NCBI RefSeq assembly: GCF_016862215.1
Contig: NZ_BOMN01000024.1
Coordinates: 1-42,017 of the forward strand
Direction: 5' to 3'
Origin: Winogradskya humida
GTDB taxonomy: Bacteria > Actinomycetota > Actinomycetes > Mycobacteriales > Micromonosporaceae
Length of the DNA: 42,017 nt
Shown: positions 1 to 7,801 of the stretch, in pieces
Layout of the letters: the number at the start of each line of letters is the position of its first letter
Numbering within the stretch: the stretch's first letter is position 1
Program-made: the position numbers and the translations under genes
The notes under the pieces: model-generated
Database searches by the model: none
The model's input: only the letters and a program-made list of their open reading frames with translations
What the model was told of the DNA's origin: nothing

Positions 1-168
1 AAGGGACCCCGGCTGCGGTTGGGCCGACATGGGTGACAGGACCGGGCCGGCACGGGTGACAGGACCGGCTAAGGGACCCCGGCTGCGGTTAGGCCGACAT
101 GGGGTGACAGGACCGCGCCGGCTTGGGTGACAGGGCCGGCTAAGGGGTCCCGGCTGCGGTTGGGCTGG
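1..168. repeat. 70-bp tandem repeat, about 2.4 copies, cut by window edge
   Basis: Unit 1 (1-70) and unit 2 (71-141) are near-identical and start with AAGGGACCCCGGCTGCGGTT; a third copy starts at 142 and loses similarity near 168. Each unit holds two copies of a short GGGTGACAGGACCGG-like core, so there is a sub-repeat inside the unit. The array may continue to the left of the window. No convincing gene lies in 1-360: the open frames there have no ribosome binding site and no recognisable protein. Function unknown. Confidence 0.75.
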
Positions 169-221
169 GCTGGGGCGGGCTGAGAACTTGGAGAGTATTG
201 CGGGCGGGCCGGCCAACGACA

Positions 222-247
222 GAGGGCCCGCTGACGGCGGGGCCCTC
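222..247. terminator. Hairpin downstream of the M48 peptidase gene
   Basis: GAGGGCCC (222-229) pairs perfectly with GGGCCCTC (240-247) around a 10-nt loop. It lies about 110 nt past the stop codon of the minus-strand peptidase gene. There is no T tract, as is common for actinobacterial hairpin terminators. Role inferred from position only. Confidence 0.4.
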
Positions 248-360
248 AGACTGGTCGGTCAGATCGAGGCGCAGAGCGACGGTATCTGCGACGCCGCACC
301 CGCCGTCCCAGCAGGCCACCAGCTTTCGCCAGTGGTGCGAGAACGCGCTGAGACCGAGGG

Positions 361-1587
361 TCAGAAAGCCTGAACGGCGAGTTCACGGCGGATCTGTTCC
401 GCTATGGGGTCCAGTTCGGTGTCGATGCGGGCGGATCGGGGTTCCGTCAGGGTGACAGCGGCGGGGTGGGCGGGGCGGCGTTGGAGCATTGCCGCGCGCA
501 TTCCGGTCGGTGGGTGGGAGGCGAAGAGGGACACCTCGTCGCGGCGGCTGAGCTGGCGCAGCAGGGGCAGGCGCGGGGCCGAGCTGGTCCGGGCTTCGGC
601 TGCCGCGGCTTTCCAGGCCGGGAGGCCACGCCTGGCCCTGGCCTCCCGGGTGATCACCGTTTCGAGGGAGTCGTGGAGCAGGAGCGTGTCGAACAGGGTG
701 GCTGCCGCCGCGGTGCCGGCGGCTCGGGCGGCGAGTTCGTCGGCGAGGTATTCGGCACGTTGGGAGTCGCGGAGGCCGAGCCAGACCACGAGCAGGTGGA
801 GCAGGAAGACGATGCGCGAGAAGAACCATTGGATCGCGGCGACCACGATTTCGAGCACGGTCGTGGCGGTGCCACTTTCGCGGGTCAGCGCGGAGAGTTT
901 GCCGAGGGTGGTCAGTGCCATGTGGACCAGGGGGCCGCGGCGGATGTCGCCGTTGGCGAAATGGCCCAGCTCGTGGCCGATGAGCGCGACCTTTTCCTGA
1001 TCGGTCAGGGCTGACCAGAGCGGCAGACCGAGGACCAGGACCCGGTGGCGGCGCAGGCCGATGGTGGTCGTGTAGGCGCCGAGGGAATCGTCCACCCCGA
1101 TGATGTGGGGTTGCGGTGCTCCGATGGCTTCGGCGACGTGGGTGACGAGGGCGGCGAGTTCTGAGGATTCGGGGAGCTCGTGAATCTCGGAGGGTAGGCC
1201 GCCGAGGCGGGGGCGCAATGCGATGGCCAGGGCGAGCAGGGCCACTCCCGGCAGGATGGTGAGTTTCGGGAAGTCGTACGTGATCAGCCAGATCCCGCAC
1301 ACCGCAAGCGCTGCCACAAAGAGCAACAACACCACAGCAACAACCATGATGAGTACGCGCGGAGCAGTCCACTTCCGCGCGTCGAGCGGCCGTTGCACGA
1401 GAGCCGCGAATTCGCGTTCGGTCAGGCGCCACGCGGTTCGGTGGGTGGCACGGTCAACCCACAGCCAGCCGAGCTCGGGGCGGCGGCGGTCCGGTTCGAA
1501 ACGGCCGAGGTTCCATTCGCAGGCGGGGCACCAGGGTTCGGCGCCCCGCATCGACACCGTTTCTTCGCTGCATTCCTGGCAGTTCAC
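361..1587 (-). CDS. M48 family zinc metallopeptidase with N-terminal zinc ribbon and membrane segments
   Basis: 408 residues from a GTG start. The N terminus has two CxxC pairs (C3/C6 and C20/C23), suggesting a small zinc ribbon, followed by two hydrophobic segments near residues 78-120. The M48 signature is clear: HELGH at 205-209 (two zinc-binding His and the catalytic Glu), with a downstream EYLAD motif whose Glu (about 279) is the expected third ligand. A further hydrophobic segment lies around 245-270. This is the architecture of HtpX/Ste24-type membrane proteases, which cleave membrane or misfolded proteins on the cytoplasmic side. The zinc ribbon in front is less usual. It stands alone, with a repeat array between it and ilvA. 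Substrate unknown. Confidence 0.85.
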   Translation of the reverse strand: MNCQECSEETVSMRGAEPWCPACEWNLGRFEPDRRRPELGWLWVDRATHRTAWRLTEREFAALVQRPLDARKWTAPRVLIMVVAVVLLLFVAALAVCGIWLITYDFPKLTILPGVALLALAIALRPRLGGLPSEIHELPESSELAALVTHVAEAIGAPQPHIIGVDDSLGAYTTTIGLRRHRVLVLGLPLWSALTDQEKVALIGHELGHFANGDIRRGPLVHMALTTLGKLSALTRESGTATTVLEIVVAAIQWFFSRIVFLLHLLVVWLGLRDSQRAEYLADELAARAAGTAAAATLFDTLLLHDSLETVITREARARRGLPAWKAAAAEARTSSAPRLPLLRQLSRRDEVSLFASHPPTGMRAAMLQRRPAHPAAVTLTEPRSARIDTELDPIAEQIRRELAVQAF

Positions 1588-1601
1588 GACGCGAGATCAT
1601 G

Positions 1602-1739
1602 CCCGAAAACCGTCGCGCACGCTGCCCCGCGAAGTCAGCGCACGCCGCCCCGCGAAGTCAGCGCACGCCGCCCCGCGAAAACAGCACGCGATGCCCCGCG
1701 AAATCAGCGCGCGCTGCCCGGAAAACAACCTGCTCAGGG
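1602..1739. repeat. 23-bp intergenic tandem repeat, six units
   Basis: Units start at 1602, 1625, 1648, 1671, 1694 and 1717, all exactly 23 bp apart. Units 2 and 3 are identical (CCCCGCGAAGTCAGCGCACG plus CCG); the outer ones are degenerate. The array fills the gap between the M48 start (1587) and ilvA, and its last unit contains the ilvA stop codon at 1734-1736. On the minus strand it reads as an out-of-frame open frame, so long frames here are artefacts. No spacer structure, so not CRISPR. Confidence 0.85.
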
Positions 1740-2957
1740 CGTACCTGAAAGGGGGGTGACCAGGTAGCCGGAGTCCCGGAGGGAGCCGATCAGGGTGTTG
1801 GTGTGGTCCGGGCCGCGGGTTTCGACGGAGAGCTGGACCTCGACCTCGCCGAAGTTGAGGTGCGGGTTGTGCCTGGTGTGGACGATGTCGACGATGTTGA
1901 CGCGGTGGCGGGCGATCTCCGAGAGCAGGCCGGCGAGCTGGCCCGGTTTGTCGCCGGTGCGGACCGAGAGGCGGACGAAGCGGCCCGCCGAGGCGAGGCC
2001 GTGCTCGATGACGCGCATCAGGAGCAGGGGGTCGATGTTGCCGCCCGAGAGGATCGCCACCACCGGGGGCTTGAGGTCGATCTTGCCGGTGAGCAGGGCC
2101 GCGACCGCCGCGCCGCCGGCCGGTTCGACGACCATCTTGTGCCGTTCGAGCAGGACGAGCAGGGCTGCCGAGAGGTCCTCGTCGGTGACGGTGACGATCT
2201 CGTCGACGAGTTCGTTGACGTGGGCAAAGGTCAGGTCGCCGGGGCGCATCACGGCGATACCGTCCGCGATGGTGGCCGATTCCGTGAGCGTGACGGGGGC
2301 GCCCGCCGACAGTGACGGTGGGTAGGCGGCGCAGCCGGCGGCCTGGACGCCGATGATGCGTACGTCCGGCTTGAGGGCCTTGGCCGCGACCGCTACGCCG
2401 GAGATCAGGCCGCCGCCGCCGACCGCGGTGATGATGGTGCCGACGTCGGGGCGCTGCTCGAGGATTTCGAGGCCGACGGTGCCCTGACCTGCGATGACGT
2501 CGTGGTGGTCGAACGGGTGGATGAGGATCGCGCCGGTGCGGTCGGCGAATTCGCGGGCGGCGGCCAGCGAGTCGTCGACGGACGTCCCCGCGTACTCGAT
2601 GGCGGCGCCGTAGCCCTTGGTCGCCGTGACCTTGGGCAGCGGCGCGCCCTCCGGCATGAAGACTGTGGCCTGCGCGCCGAGCAGGCCCGCCGCGAGCGCG
2701 ACGCCCTGGGCGTGGTTGCCGGCGCTCGCCGCGACCACCCCACGGGCCCGCTCGGCGTCGGTGAGCCGGGAAATCCTCGTGTACGCGCCGCGCACCTTGT
2801 ACGAACCGGCACGCTGCTGGTTCTCGCACTTGAGGTACGCGGGCATGCCGAGGACGGTGCTGACCGGCACCGAGTGCTCGAGCGGGGTGGTCTTCACGAC
2901 GTCGCCCAGCACCTTGCGGGCCGCCTCGACGTCGGCGAGCGAAAGCAGGTCACTCAT
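1734..2957 (-). CDS. ilvA: Threonine ammonia-lyase (threonine dehydratase) with C-terminal ACT domain
   Basis: 407 residues. It deaminates L-threonine to 2-oxobutanoate, the entry step to isoleucine, using pyridoxal phosphate. The PLP lysine is in GSYKVRGAY (K54); SAGNHAQGVALAAG and the glycine-rich AVGGGGLISGV are the cofactor-phosphate loops. The last 80 or so residues, with VRLSVRTGDKPGQLAGLLSE, form an ACT regulatory domain. The length fits the short, single-ACT class rather than the long biosynthetic IlvA, so a catabolic role is also possible. It is the last gene of a probable metB-amidase-ilvA transcript, 42 nt after the amidase start region. The ATG at 2957 has no obvious Shine-Dalgarno. 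Confidence 0.9.
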   Translation of the reverse strand: MSDLLSLADVEAARKVLGDVVKTTPLEHSVPVSTVLGMPAYLKCENQQRAGSYKVRGAYTRISRLTDAERARGVVAASAGNHAQGVALAAGLLGAQATVFMPEGAPLPKVTATKGYGAAIEYAGTSVDDSLAAAREFADRTGAILIHPFDHHDVIAGQGTVGLEILEQRPDVGTIITAVGGGGLISGVAVAAKALKPDVRIIGVQAAGCAAYPPSLSAGAPVTLTESATIADGIAVMRPGDLTFAHVNELVDEIVTVTDEDLSAALLVLLERHKMVVEPAGGAAVAALLTGKIDLKPPVVAILSGGNIDPLLLMRVIEHGLASAGRFVRLSVRTGDKPGQLAGLLSEIARHRVNIVDIVHTRHNPHLNFGEVEVQLSVETRGPDHTNTLIGSLRDSGYLVTPLSGTP

Positions 2958-2999
2958 GAGGGAGATCGTCGCACCCGTTCGGTGATCTTGAAAAGTGGA

Positions 3000-4361
3000 T
3001 CAGACGAATGCCTGCCGGGTCCACGGCCGGGCGACCTCCAGCTGCCCCGCGATCGAGAGCAGGAGCAGCTCCGAATCCGGCGGGCCGATCAGCTGCACGC
3101 CGACGGGCAGTCCGTCCGGGCGCAGGCCCATCGGCACCACGATCGCGGGCAGACCTGCCACATTCCATGGCGCGGCGTACGGGGCGTAGCTGACGTTCGT
3201 CCGCATGTTGGCGAGCCAGCTGCCGCTCGCATGCCCGCCGGCCGGTGGCGGTGAGGCTGCCAGGGCCGGGGTGAGCAGCACGTCGATGCCGTTCTCCTCG
3301 AAGAACGCGATGCTCTTGGCGCGCCACGCGTCACGCGGGCCCTGCCTCGCCCAGCCTCGGTTCCAGGCAAGCTTGCCCAGGCGGATGTGCCGCCGGGTGC
3401 GGGGCTGCAACTTCGACAGATCAAGGCCTTGAGACTCACGGTACGCGCACGCGAACCAGGTCATCAGCCCCGACAACCCCAGCGACGTGGTGTAGTCGGG
3501 CTCTGCCTTCACCGTGTCGTGTCCCGCGTCCACGAGCAGCTTCGCGGCCGTCGACACCGCTTCACGGTTCGGCTCGTCCGGGCGTACACCCTGGACCGGA
3601 GAGCGCAGGCCGACGCCCACCCGCAGCCTTTCCGGCGGGGTTAGTTTTGCCGGGGAGCGACCGGCGAGAACGCTGAAGCCGAGCGCCGCGTCGGCGACGG
3701 TGGTCGCCAGGATGCCGTGCTCGACCAGCCCGAGCCAGTCCTCGCGACCCAGGTCGACCGGGATGACGCCGCGGCCCGGCTTGAGCCCGATCAGGCCGCA
3801 GTTGGCCGCCGGGATGCGCACCGAGCCGAGACCGTCGTTGCCGTGCGCGATCGGCACCAGACCGGCCGCGACCGCGGCGGCCGCACCACCGGACGAGCCG
3901 CCCGGGGTGCGGTCCAGCGACCACGGGTTACGCGTGGCCTCGTCGGGGTCGTCCGTGGTCGCCCACAACCCCATCTCGGGCATGCGGGTAACGCCGACCA
4001 CGACGGCGCCCGCGCCCCGGAGCCGGCGGACAACCTCGTGGTCGTCCTCGGCGATCCCCGTGCGCGCCGCAGCCGAGCCGTGCCAGGTCGGCAGGCCGGC
4101 GACCGGCGTGTTCTCCTTGACCGCGACCGGCACCCCGGCCAGCGGCAGGTTCGCCAGATCCTCCTGCTCGTCGACCTTCTCGGCCTCGACGATCGCCTCC
4201 GTCGCGCGCACGACCCGGAACGCCGACAGCGCCGGGTCGGAGATCGCGATCTGCTCCAGGTGGTCGGCGACCACCTGGGTGGCCGTCGTGTCGCCGCGAC
4301 GGACAGCACGGGAGATCTGCTTCGCCGTGGCACCCACCCACGTGGTCGCCAGGTTTTCCAT
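3000..4361 (-). CDS. Amidase signature family hydrolase
   Basis: 453 residues from ATG 4361; the frame is open upstream but that part looks non-coding and would overlap metB. The amidase-signature triad is visible: K82 in VAVKENTPVAG, cis-Ser S157 in TPGGSSGGA, and nucleophile S180 in GLGSVRIPAANCGL. Enzymes of this family hydrolyse amides (indoleacetamide, glutamine in GatA, carbamoyl or lactam amides). It lacks any partner GatB/GatC here and is shorter than most GatA, so it is a stand-alone amidase of unknown substrate. It sits between metB (31 nt upstream) and ilvA (42 nt downstream) on the same strand, probably one transcript. Confidence 0.85.
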   Translation of the reverse strand: MENLATTWVGATAKQISRAVRRGDTTATQVVADHLEQIAISDPALSAFRVVRATEAIVEAEKVDEQEDLANLPLAGVPVAVKENTPVAGLPTWHGSAAARTGIAEDDHEVVRRLRGAGAVVVGVTRMPEMGLWATTDDPDEATRNPWSLDRTPGGSSGGAAAAVAAGLVPIAHGNDGLGSVRIPAANCGLIGLKPGRGVIPVDLGREDWLGLVEHGILATTVADAALGFSVLAGRSPAKLTPPERLRVGVGLRSPVQGVRPDEPNREAVSTAAKLLVDAGHDTVKAEPDYTTSLGLSGLMTWFACAYRESQGLDLSKLQPRTRRHIRLGKLAWNRGWARQGPRDAWRAKSIAFFEENGIDVLLTPALAASPPPAGGHASGSWLANMRTNVSYAPYAAPWNVAGLPAIVVPMGLRPDGLPVGVQLIGPPDSELLLLSIAGQLEVARPWTRQAFV

Positions 4362-4392
4362 GGCCCGTCTCCGCCTGTGGTCTCTAGTAGAT

Positions 4393-5544
4393 CTAACCGA
4401 GCGCCTGCTCGAGGTCGGTGAGCAGATCGTCAGCGGTTTCGATGCCGACAGACAGTCGCACGAGATCGGCGGGGACTTCAAGCGGTGAGCCCGCCGCGCT
4501 GAGGTGTGTCATCTGCCCGGGGTGCTCGATGAGCGATTCGACGCCGCCCAGCGACTCCGCGAGGACGAAGAGCTTTGTCCGGTTGCAGATGTCGATGGCC
4601 TGCTCACGGCCACCCTTCGCCCGGAACGAGATCATGCCGCCGAAGCGCGACATCTGCTTCGCCGCGATCTCGTGTCCGGGATGCGACTCAAGACCGGGAT
4701 ACAGGACCTCGACGACCTTCGCGTGGCTCTGCAGGAAACCGACGATCCGCTCCGCGTTGTCACAGTGCCGATCCATCCGTACGCCGAGAGTCTTGATCCC
4801 CCGCAACGTCAACCACGCGTCGAACGGCCCATTGATGGCGCCCATCGCGTTCTGGTGGAAAGCGAGCTGCTCCCCGAGCCCGTCCTCGGCGGTGACCAGC
4901 GCGCCGCCGACCACGTCGGAGTGCCCGCCGAGGTACTTCGTCGTCGAGTGGATCACCACATCGGCGCCCAGCCCGAGCGGCTGCTGCAGGTACGGCGAGG
5001 CGAACGTGTTGTCGACCGCGAGCACCGCGTCGTACTCGTGGGCCAGCCCGGCCAGCGCCGCGATGTCCGCGATGTTGAGCAGCGGATTCGTCGGCGTCTC
5101 GGCCCAGATCATCCGCGTCTTGCCGGGCCGGAACGCCGCCCGGACCGCGTCGAGATCGCCCAGCGGCGCGGCGGTCCAGTCCAGCCCCCAGTTCTCGGCG
5201 ACCTTGCTGAACAGCCGGAACGTGCCGCCGTACGCGTCGTCCGGGATCACGACGTGGTCACCGGGCCGGCACAGCGTCCGCAGCAGGGCGTCCTCGGCGG
5301 CGAGCCCGCTCGCGAACGCGAGGCCCCGGCGGCCACCCTCGATCGCGGCCAGGCACTCCTGCAGCGCGTCACGGGTCGGGTTCCCCGATCGGCTGTACTC
5401 GTATCCCAGCCGCGGCGAGCCGACAGCGTCCTGGGCGAACGTGCTCGTCTGGTAGATCGGCGGCACGACAGATCCGGTCCGCGGGTCCGGTTCCTGCCCC
5501 GCGTGGATGGCCAGAGTGTCGAAGCCGTACTCATTACCCGTCAT
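4393..5544 (-). CDS. metB: Cystathionine gamma-synthase / gamma-lyase family PLP enzyme
   Basis: 383 residues from ATG 5544 (an upstream open stretch overlaps the divergent HIT gene and is not used). Cys/Met-metabolism PLP family: [19 protein letters not shown] near the N terminus, the PLP lysine K203 in [27 protein letters not shown], and the C-terminal [17 protein letters not shown] and RLSVGIE blocks. Such enzymes join O-acylhomoserine and cysteine into cystathionine, or split cystathionine to cysteine, ammonia and 2-oxobutanoate; sequence alone does not separate these. The cystathionine beta-synthase at 16981-18339 makes the lyase (reverse transsulfuration) direction plausible. First gene of the metB-amidase-ilvA group. 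Confidence 0.9.
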   Translation of the reverse strand: MTGNEYGFDTLAIHAGQEPDPRTGSVVPPIYQTSTFAQDAVGSPRLGYEYSRSGNPTRDALQECLAAIEGGRRGLAFASGLAAEDALLRTLCRPGDHVVIPDDAYGGTFRLFSKVAENWGLDWTAAPLGDLDAVRAAFRPGKTRMIWAETPTNPLLNIADIAALAGLAHEYDAVLAVDNTFASPYLQQPLGLGADVVIHSTTKYLGGHSDVVGGALVTAEDGLGEQLAFHQNAMGAINGPFDAWLTLRGIKTLGVRMDRHCDNAERIVGFLQSHAKVVEVLYPGLESHPGHEIAAKQMSRFGGMISFRAKGGREQAIDICNRTKLFVLAESLGGVESLIEHPGQMTHLSAAGSPLEVPADLVRLSVGIETADDLLTDLEQALG

Positions 5545-5568
5545 GAGGGGCAAGGCTAGTCTGCGCAG
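5545..5568. promoter_or_regulatory. 24-bp divergent promoter with overlapping -10 boxes
   Basis: The whole gap between the metB and HIT start codons is 24 bp. On the plus strand TAGTCT (5557-5562) lies 6 nt before the HIT ATG; on the minus strand TAGCCT (5558-5553) lies 8 nt before the metB ATG. The two boxes overlap on CTAG in the near-palindrome AGGCTAGTCT. Neither gene has room for a Shine-Dalgarno, so both transcripts are probably leaderless. Inference from spacing and the TAnnnT consensus. Confidence 0.55.
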
Positions 5569-6030
5569 ATGGCCGCATGCCTCTTCTGTGGGATCGTGGC
5601 GGGCACGGTTCCCGCGTTCAAGGTCGTGGACACCCCGGACGGGGTGGGCTTCCTCGACGTACGCCCAGTCTTCAAAGGCCACGTCCTGCTCGTCCCCCGC
5701 CCCCACGTGTCGCAACTCACCGACCTGCCCGCGGACCTTCTGCCCGGCTTCTTCACCCTCGTGCAGCGCGTCGCCGGAGCGGTGCCCCAGGCTCTGGGCG
5801 CGCAGGGCACGTTCGTGGCGAACAACAACGTCGTGTCGCAGTCGCAGCCACACCTGCACTTCCACGTCGTCCCCCGGACAAAGGGTGACGGACTACGCGG
5901 TTTCTTCTGGCCGCGCACCAAATACACCTCCGACGACGAGGCCCTTTCCTATGCGGCTCGCATCGGCTCGGCGCTCGCCTCGTCGTCGGGTAAGGATGAC
6001 GAGGGGGTTGTTGTTACACCGAGCGGATGA
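5569..6030 (+). CDS. HIT family protein (histidine-triad nucleotide hydrolase)
   Basis: 153 residues. The histidine triad HLHFHVV (H95, H97, H99) and the [14 protein letters not shown] block identify a HIT-superfamily nucleotidyl hydrolase/transferase, which splits nucleoside phosphoramidates or similar adenylated substrates. CLFC near the N terminus (C4/C7) is the usual half of a zinc site in bacterial Hint-like proteins. The ATG at 5569 follows a -10-like TAGTCT by 6 nt and has no Shine-Dalgarno, suggesting a leaderless transcript. Its stop region overlaps the earliest possible msrA start, so the two are likely co-transcribed. Confidence 0.85.
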   Translation: MAACLFCGIVAGTVPAFKVVDTPDGVGFLDVRPVFKGHVLLVPRPHVSQLTDLPADLLPGFFTLVQRVAGAVPQALGAQGTFVANNNVVSQSQPHLHFHVVPRTKGDGLRGFFWPRTKYTSDDEALSYAARIGSALASSSGKDDEGVVVTPSG

Positions 6031-6041
6031 AGGGAGTCACC

Positions 6042-6695
6042 GTGTTCCTGCGGTACAAGAAGCTCGAGCTGCCCACCCCCGACAAGGCCCTCCCGGGACG
6101 CTTGATCGAGATCCCGGTGGCCGACACGCACACGGTGCTCGGAACCCCTCTGAAGGGCCCCTGGCCGGCCGGCCTCGAGACGGCTGTGTTCGGCATGGGC
6201 TGCTTCTGGGGCGCCGAGCGCATCTTCTGGGAGATCCCCGGCGTCTACTCGACCTCAGCCGGGTACGCGGGCGGCTTCACCGAGAACCCGACCTACGAGG
6301 AGACCTGCTCCGGCTCCACCGGCCACACCGAGGTCGTCCAGGTCGTCTACGACCCCGCCGAGGTCACCTACGAAACCCTCCTCAAGGCCTTCTGGGAGAA
6401 CCACAACCCCACCCAGGGCATGCGCCAGGGCAACGACAAGGGCACGCAGTACCGCTCGGCGATCTACACCACCACGCCCGCACAGGCCGAGATCGCCCAG
6501 GACAGCCTGGAGGCCTTCCAGCCGATCGTGAAGAACGCCGGCCACGGCGCGATCACGACGGAGATCAAGCCGCTCGGCGCGTACTACTACGCCGAGAACT
6601 ACCACCAGCAGTACCTGGACAAGAACCCCGGCGGCTATTGCAACCACGGCCCCAACGGCATGACCTGCCCCATCGGCGTCGCCAAGACCGCCTGA
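6042..6695 (+). CDS. msrA: Peptide-methionine (S)-S-oxide reductase MsrA
   Basis: 217 residues from GTG 6042. I prefer this start to the ATG at 6027 because AGGGAG (6031-6036) is well placed before the GTG, and the mature N terminus [13 protein letters not shown] looks family-like. The catalytic cysteine is C54 in [10 protein letters not shown], followed by the typical [16 protein letters not shown] and [12 protein letters not shown] blocks. Cysteines in the C-terminal [16 protein letters not shown] can act as resolving residues for thioredoxin recycling. It repairs oxidised methionine in proteins. It ends directly against the stop codon of the convergent toxin gene (no gap). Confidence 0.93.
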   Translation: MFLRYKKLELPTPDKALPGRLIEIPVADTHTVLGTPLKGPWPAGLETAVFGMGCFWGAERIFWEIPGVYSTSAGYAGGFTENPTYEETCSGSTGHTEVVQVVYDPAEVTYETLLKAFWENHNPTQGMRQGNDKGTQYRSAIYTTTPAQAEIAQDSLEAFQPIVKNAGHGAITTEIKPLGAYYYAENYHQQYLDKNPGGYCNHGPNGMTCPIGVAKTA

Positions 6696-7049
6696 TCAGT
6701 CGGTCACCTTCGGGTGGGACGGGCTTGCTGTAACCACCCAGACGATGCGGCTGTCCGGATCGGGGCAGTACCAGATCCGGCTTCCCGCGGTTACCTCGTA
6801 CTGCCAGCGCTCCAGTGTTTTACCGCCGACTTCGTGCGAAGCAAGTTTTCCGCGAAGACGATGCTGCCGCGCCGGGTTCTCCGGCGCGGTAGGTCGCTCC
6901 GTCAGCACGATCCATGCTTCCCAAGTATTCGATCGTGCCGTCTGACACAACTGCTCCCAGCCCTTAGCCGCTTCTGAGGTCGCGAAGCGCGCCTCCCAGC
7001 CGCCAGGCCGCCCGGGAGGGGCTACGCGGTCACCGCGCTTGGGCGACAT
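6696..7049 (-). CDS. RelE/ParE-like toxin of a type II toxin-antitoxin pair
   Basis: 117 residues. The small basic protein ends in [17 protein letters not shown] followed by [14 protein letters not shown], the beta-strand pattern (GxRxxY then a V-rich strand and a C-terminal H-P-K) seen in RelE/ParE-type mRNA interferases or gyrase inhibitors. The gene overlaps the end of the upstream Phd-like gene by 20 nt, the usual antitoxin-first arrangement. Its stop codon abuts the msrA stop codon. The toxin assignment is inferred from fold pattern and partner; catalytic residues are not proven. Confidence 0.65.
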   Translation of the reverse strand: MSPKRGDRVAPPGRPGGWEARFATSEAAKGWEQLCQTARSNTWEAWIVLTERPTAPENPARQHRLRGKLASHEVGGKTLERWQYEVTAGSRIWYCPDPDSRIVWVVTASPSHPKVTD

Positions 7050-7518
7050 CTTCGTCCTCTTCTACCGGCGCCGGCACCGGGCCGTAGTCTCCCGTCAGCG
7101 GCGTCGTGAGCTCCGCGAGGAGCTTCGGGTCGGCATAGACAGCGGCGGTGGCCCGCCATTCCCTGACCGTCTGGGCAAGGACTGACCACTGACCCAGCTC
7201 CGCAGAGATCCGCGCCGACTTCGTGAAGTCAGTCACGAACTGAGGAAGCTCATCCTCGGGTAGCAGCGTGAGCCACGGAAACTCCTCCGCCAAGGCCTCG
7301 ACCGCGGCCGCAGTCGGCAGGTGGGCGAGGATGTTGCGAAGCGCTCGAGCGGCGGCGAAGGCTCCCTCACCGGCGGCATTCGCCCGGTCCTCGCGCATCA
7401 GCAAGAGTGATGCACCGTCCCTGCGTCGCACCCGCACGTCACCCGAGTCCGCCAGGGCAGCGACACCCTTGGGGTCACGCTGCAGCTCGCTCCATTGCAC
7501 TTCCCGGGTTCCACTCAC
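7030..7518 (-). CDS. Phd/YefM-like antitoxin with long C-terminal extension
   Basis: 162 residues from a GTG start. The first 45 residues, with VQWSELQRDPKGVAALAD and VRVRRRDGASLLLMRED, match the Phd/YefM N-terminal pattern (W-x-E-L-x-R-x-P, then a beta-hairpin). The remaining 110 residues are helical with no motif I recognise, and end in an acidic, disordered EEDEDVA tail. Classical Phd antitoxins are 70-90 residues, so this is roughly twice the usual length. Antitoxins of this kind bind their own promoter and neutralise the toxin encoded next, here overlapping by 20 nt. Confidence 0.65.
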   Translation of the reverse strand: MSGTREVQWSELQRDPKGVAALADSGDVRVRRRDGASLLLMREDRANAAGEGAFAAARALRNILAHLPTAAAVEALAEEFPWLTLLPEDELPQFVTDFTKSARISAELGQWSVLAQTVREWRATAAVYADPKLLAELTTPLTGDYGPVPAPVEEDEDVAQAR

Positions 7519-7527
7519 AGCTCAATA

Positions 7528-7541
7528 CTGAACTTTTTCAG
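7528..7541. promoter_or_regulatory. Possible antitoxin operator (palindrome)
   Basis: CTGAA (7528-7532), four bases, TTCAG (7537-7541): an inverted repeat in an AT-richer patch 9 nt upstream of the antitoxin GTG start, where the promoter of the toxin-antitoxin operon must lie. Autoregulation by the antitoxin is typical of the family; this exact site is an inference. Confidence 0.35.
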
Positions 7542-7626
7542 AACTCGCCGCAACCCGGTCATCCACGCACCCGAACGCCGACCCGGCCCGAACACGGACA
7601 GCAGGATCGTTGATTACTGCCGCACG

Positions 7627-7791
7627 GTGCTCATTGAGGCCACCAAGCCGGATGACCTGCATGGATACCTCGATCGGGCGACGCTGGTCCGGCTATGGCC
7701 GATGTTGTGGCTCCCGGCAGACCTGCGCAGCACCTGGGAACGGCGTTTCCCCGAGCTGGGGCCGACGGGAACGGGTTCGGCAGCCGCGTAG
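7627..7791 (+). CDS. Small protein or gene remnant upstream of the AbiEii-like pseudogene
   Basis: The segment from about 7606 reads as real protein (EATKPDDLHGYLDRATLV, then RLWPMLWLPADLRSTWERRF). The start is unclear: GTG 7627 is the first plausible start inside this segment (54 residues), while the frame stays open to 7495 with protein-like quality lost before 7600. No good ribosome binding site is visible. It ends 10 nt before the ATG of the broken nucleotidyltransferase, so it may be the partner gene of that system, possibly truncated at its 5' end. Family not recognised. Confidence 0.4.
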   Translation: MLIEATKPDDLHGYLDRATLVRLWPMLWLPADLRSTWERRFPELGPTGTGSAAA

Positions 7792-7801
7792 GGTCCGGGG
7801 C

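Noticed and set aside
188..455. Small plus-strand frames at the left end
   Set aside because: No ribosome binding site or motif, and they overlap the hairpin and the peptidase 3' end.
1602..1739. Repeats considered as a CRISPR array
   Set aside because: Units are directly abutting with no spacers and no cas genes nearby.
1597..2829. Long minus-strand frame overlapping ilvA and running through the 23-bp repeats
   Set aside because: Arg/Pro/Gly-rich shadow of ilvA in another frame; the repeat-derived end is not protein-like.
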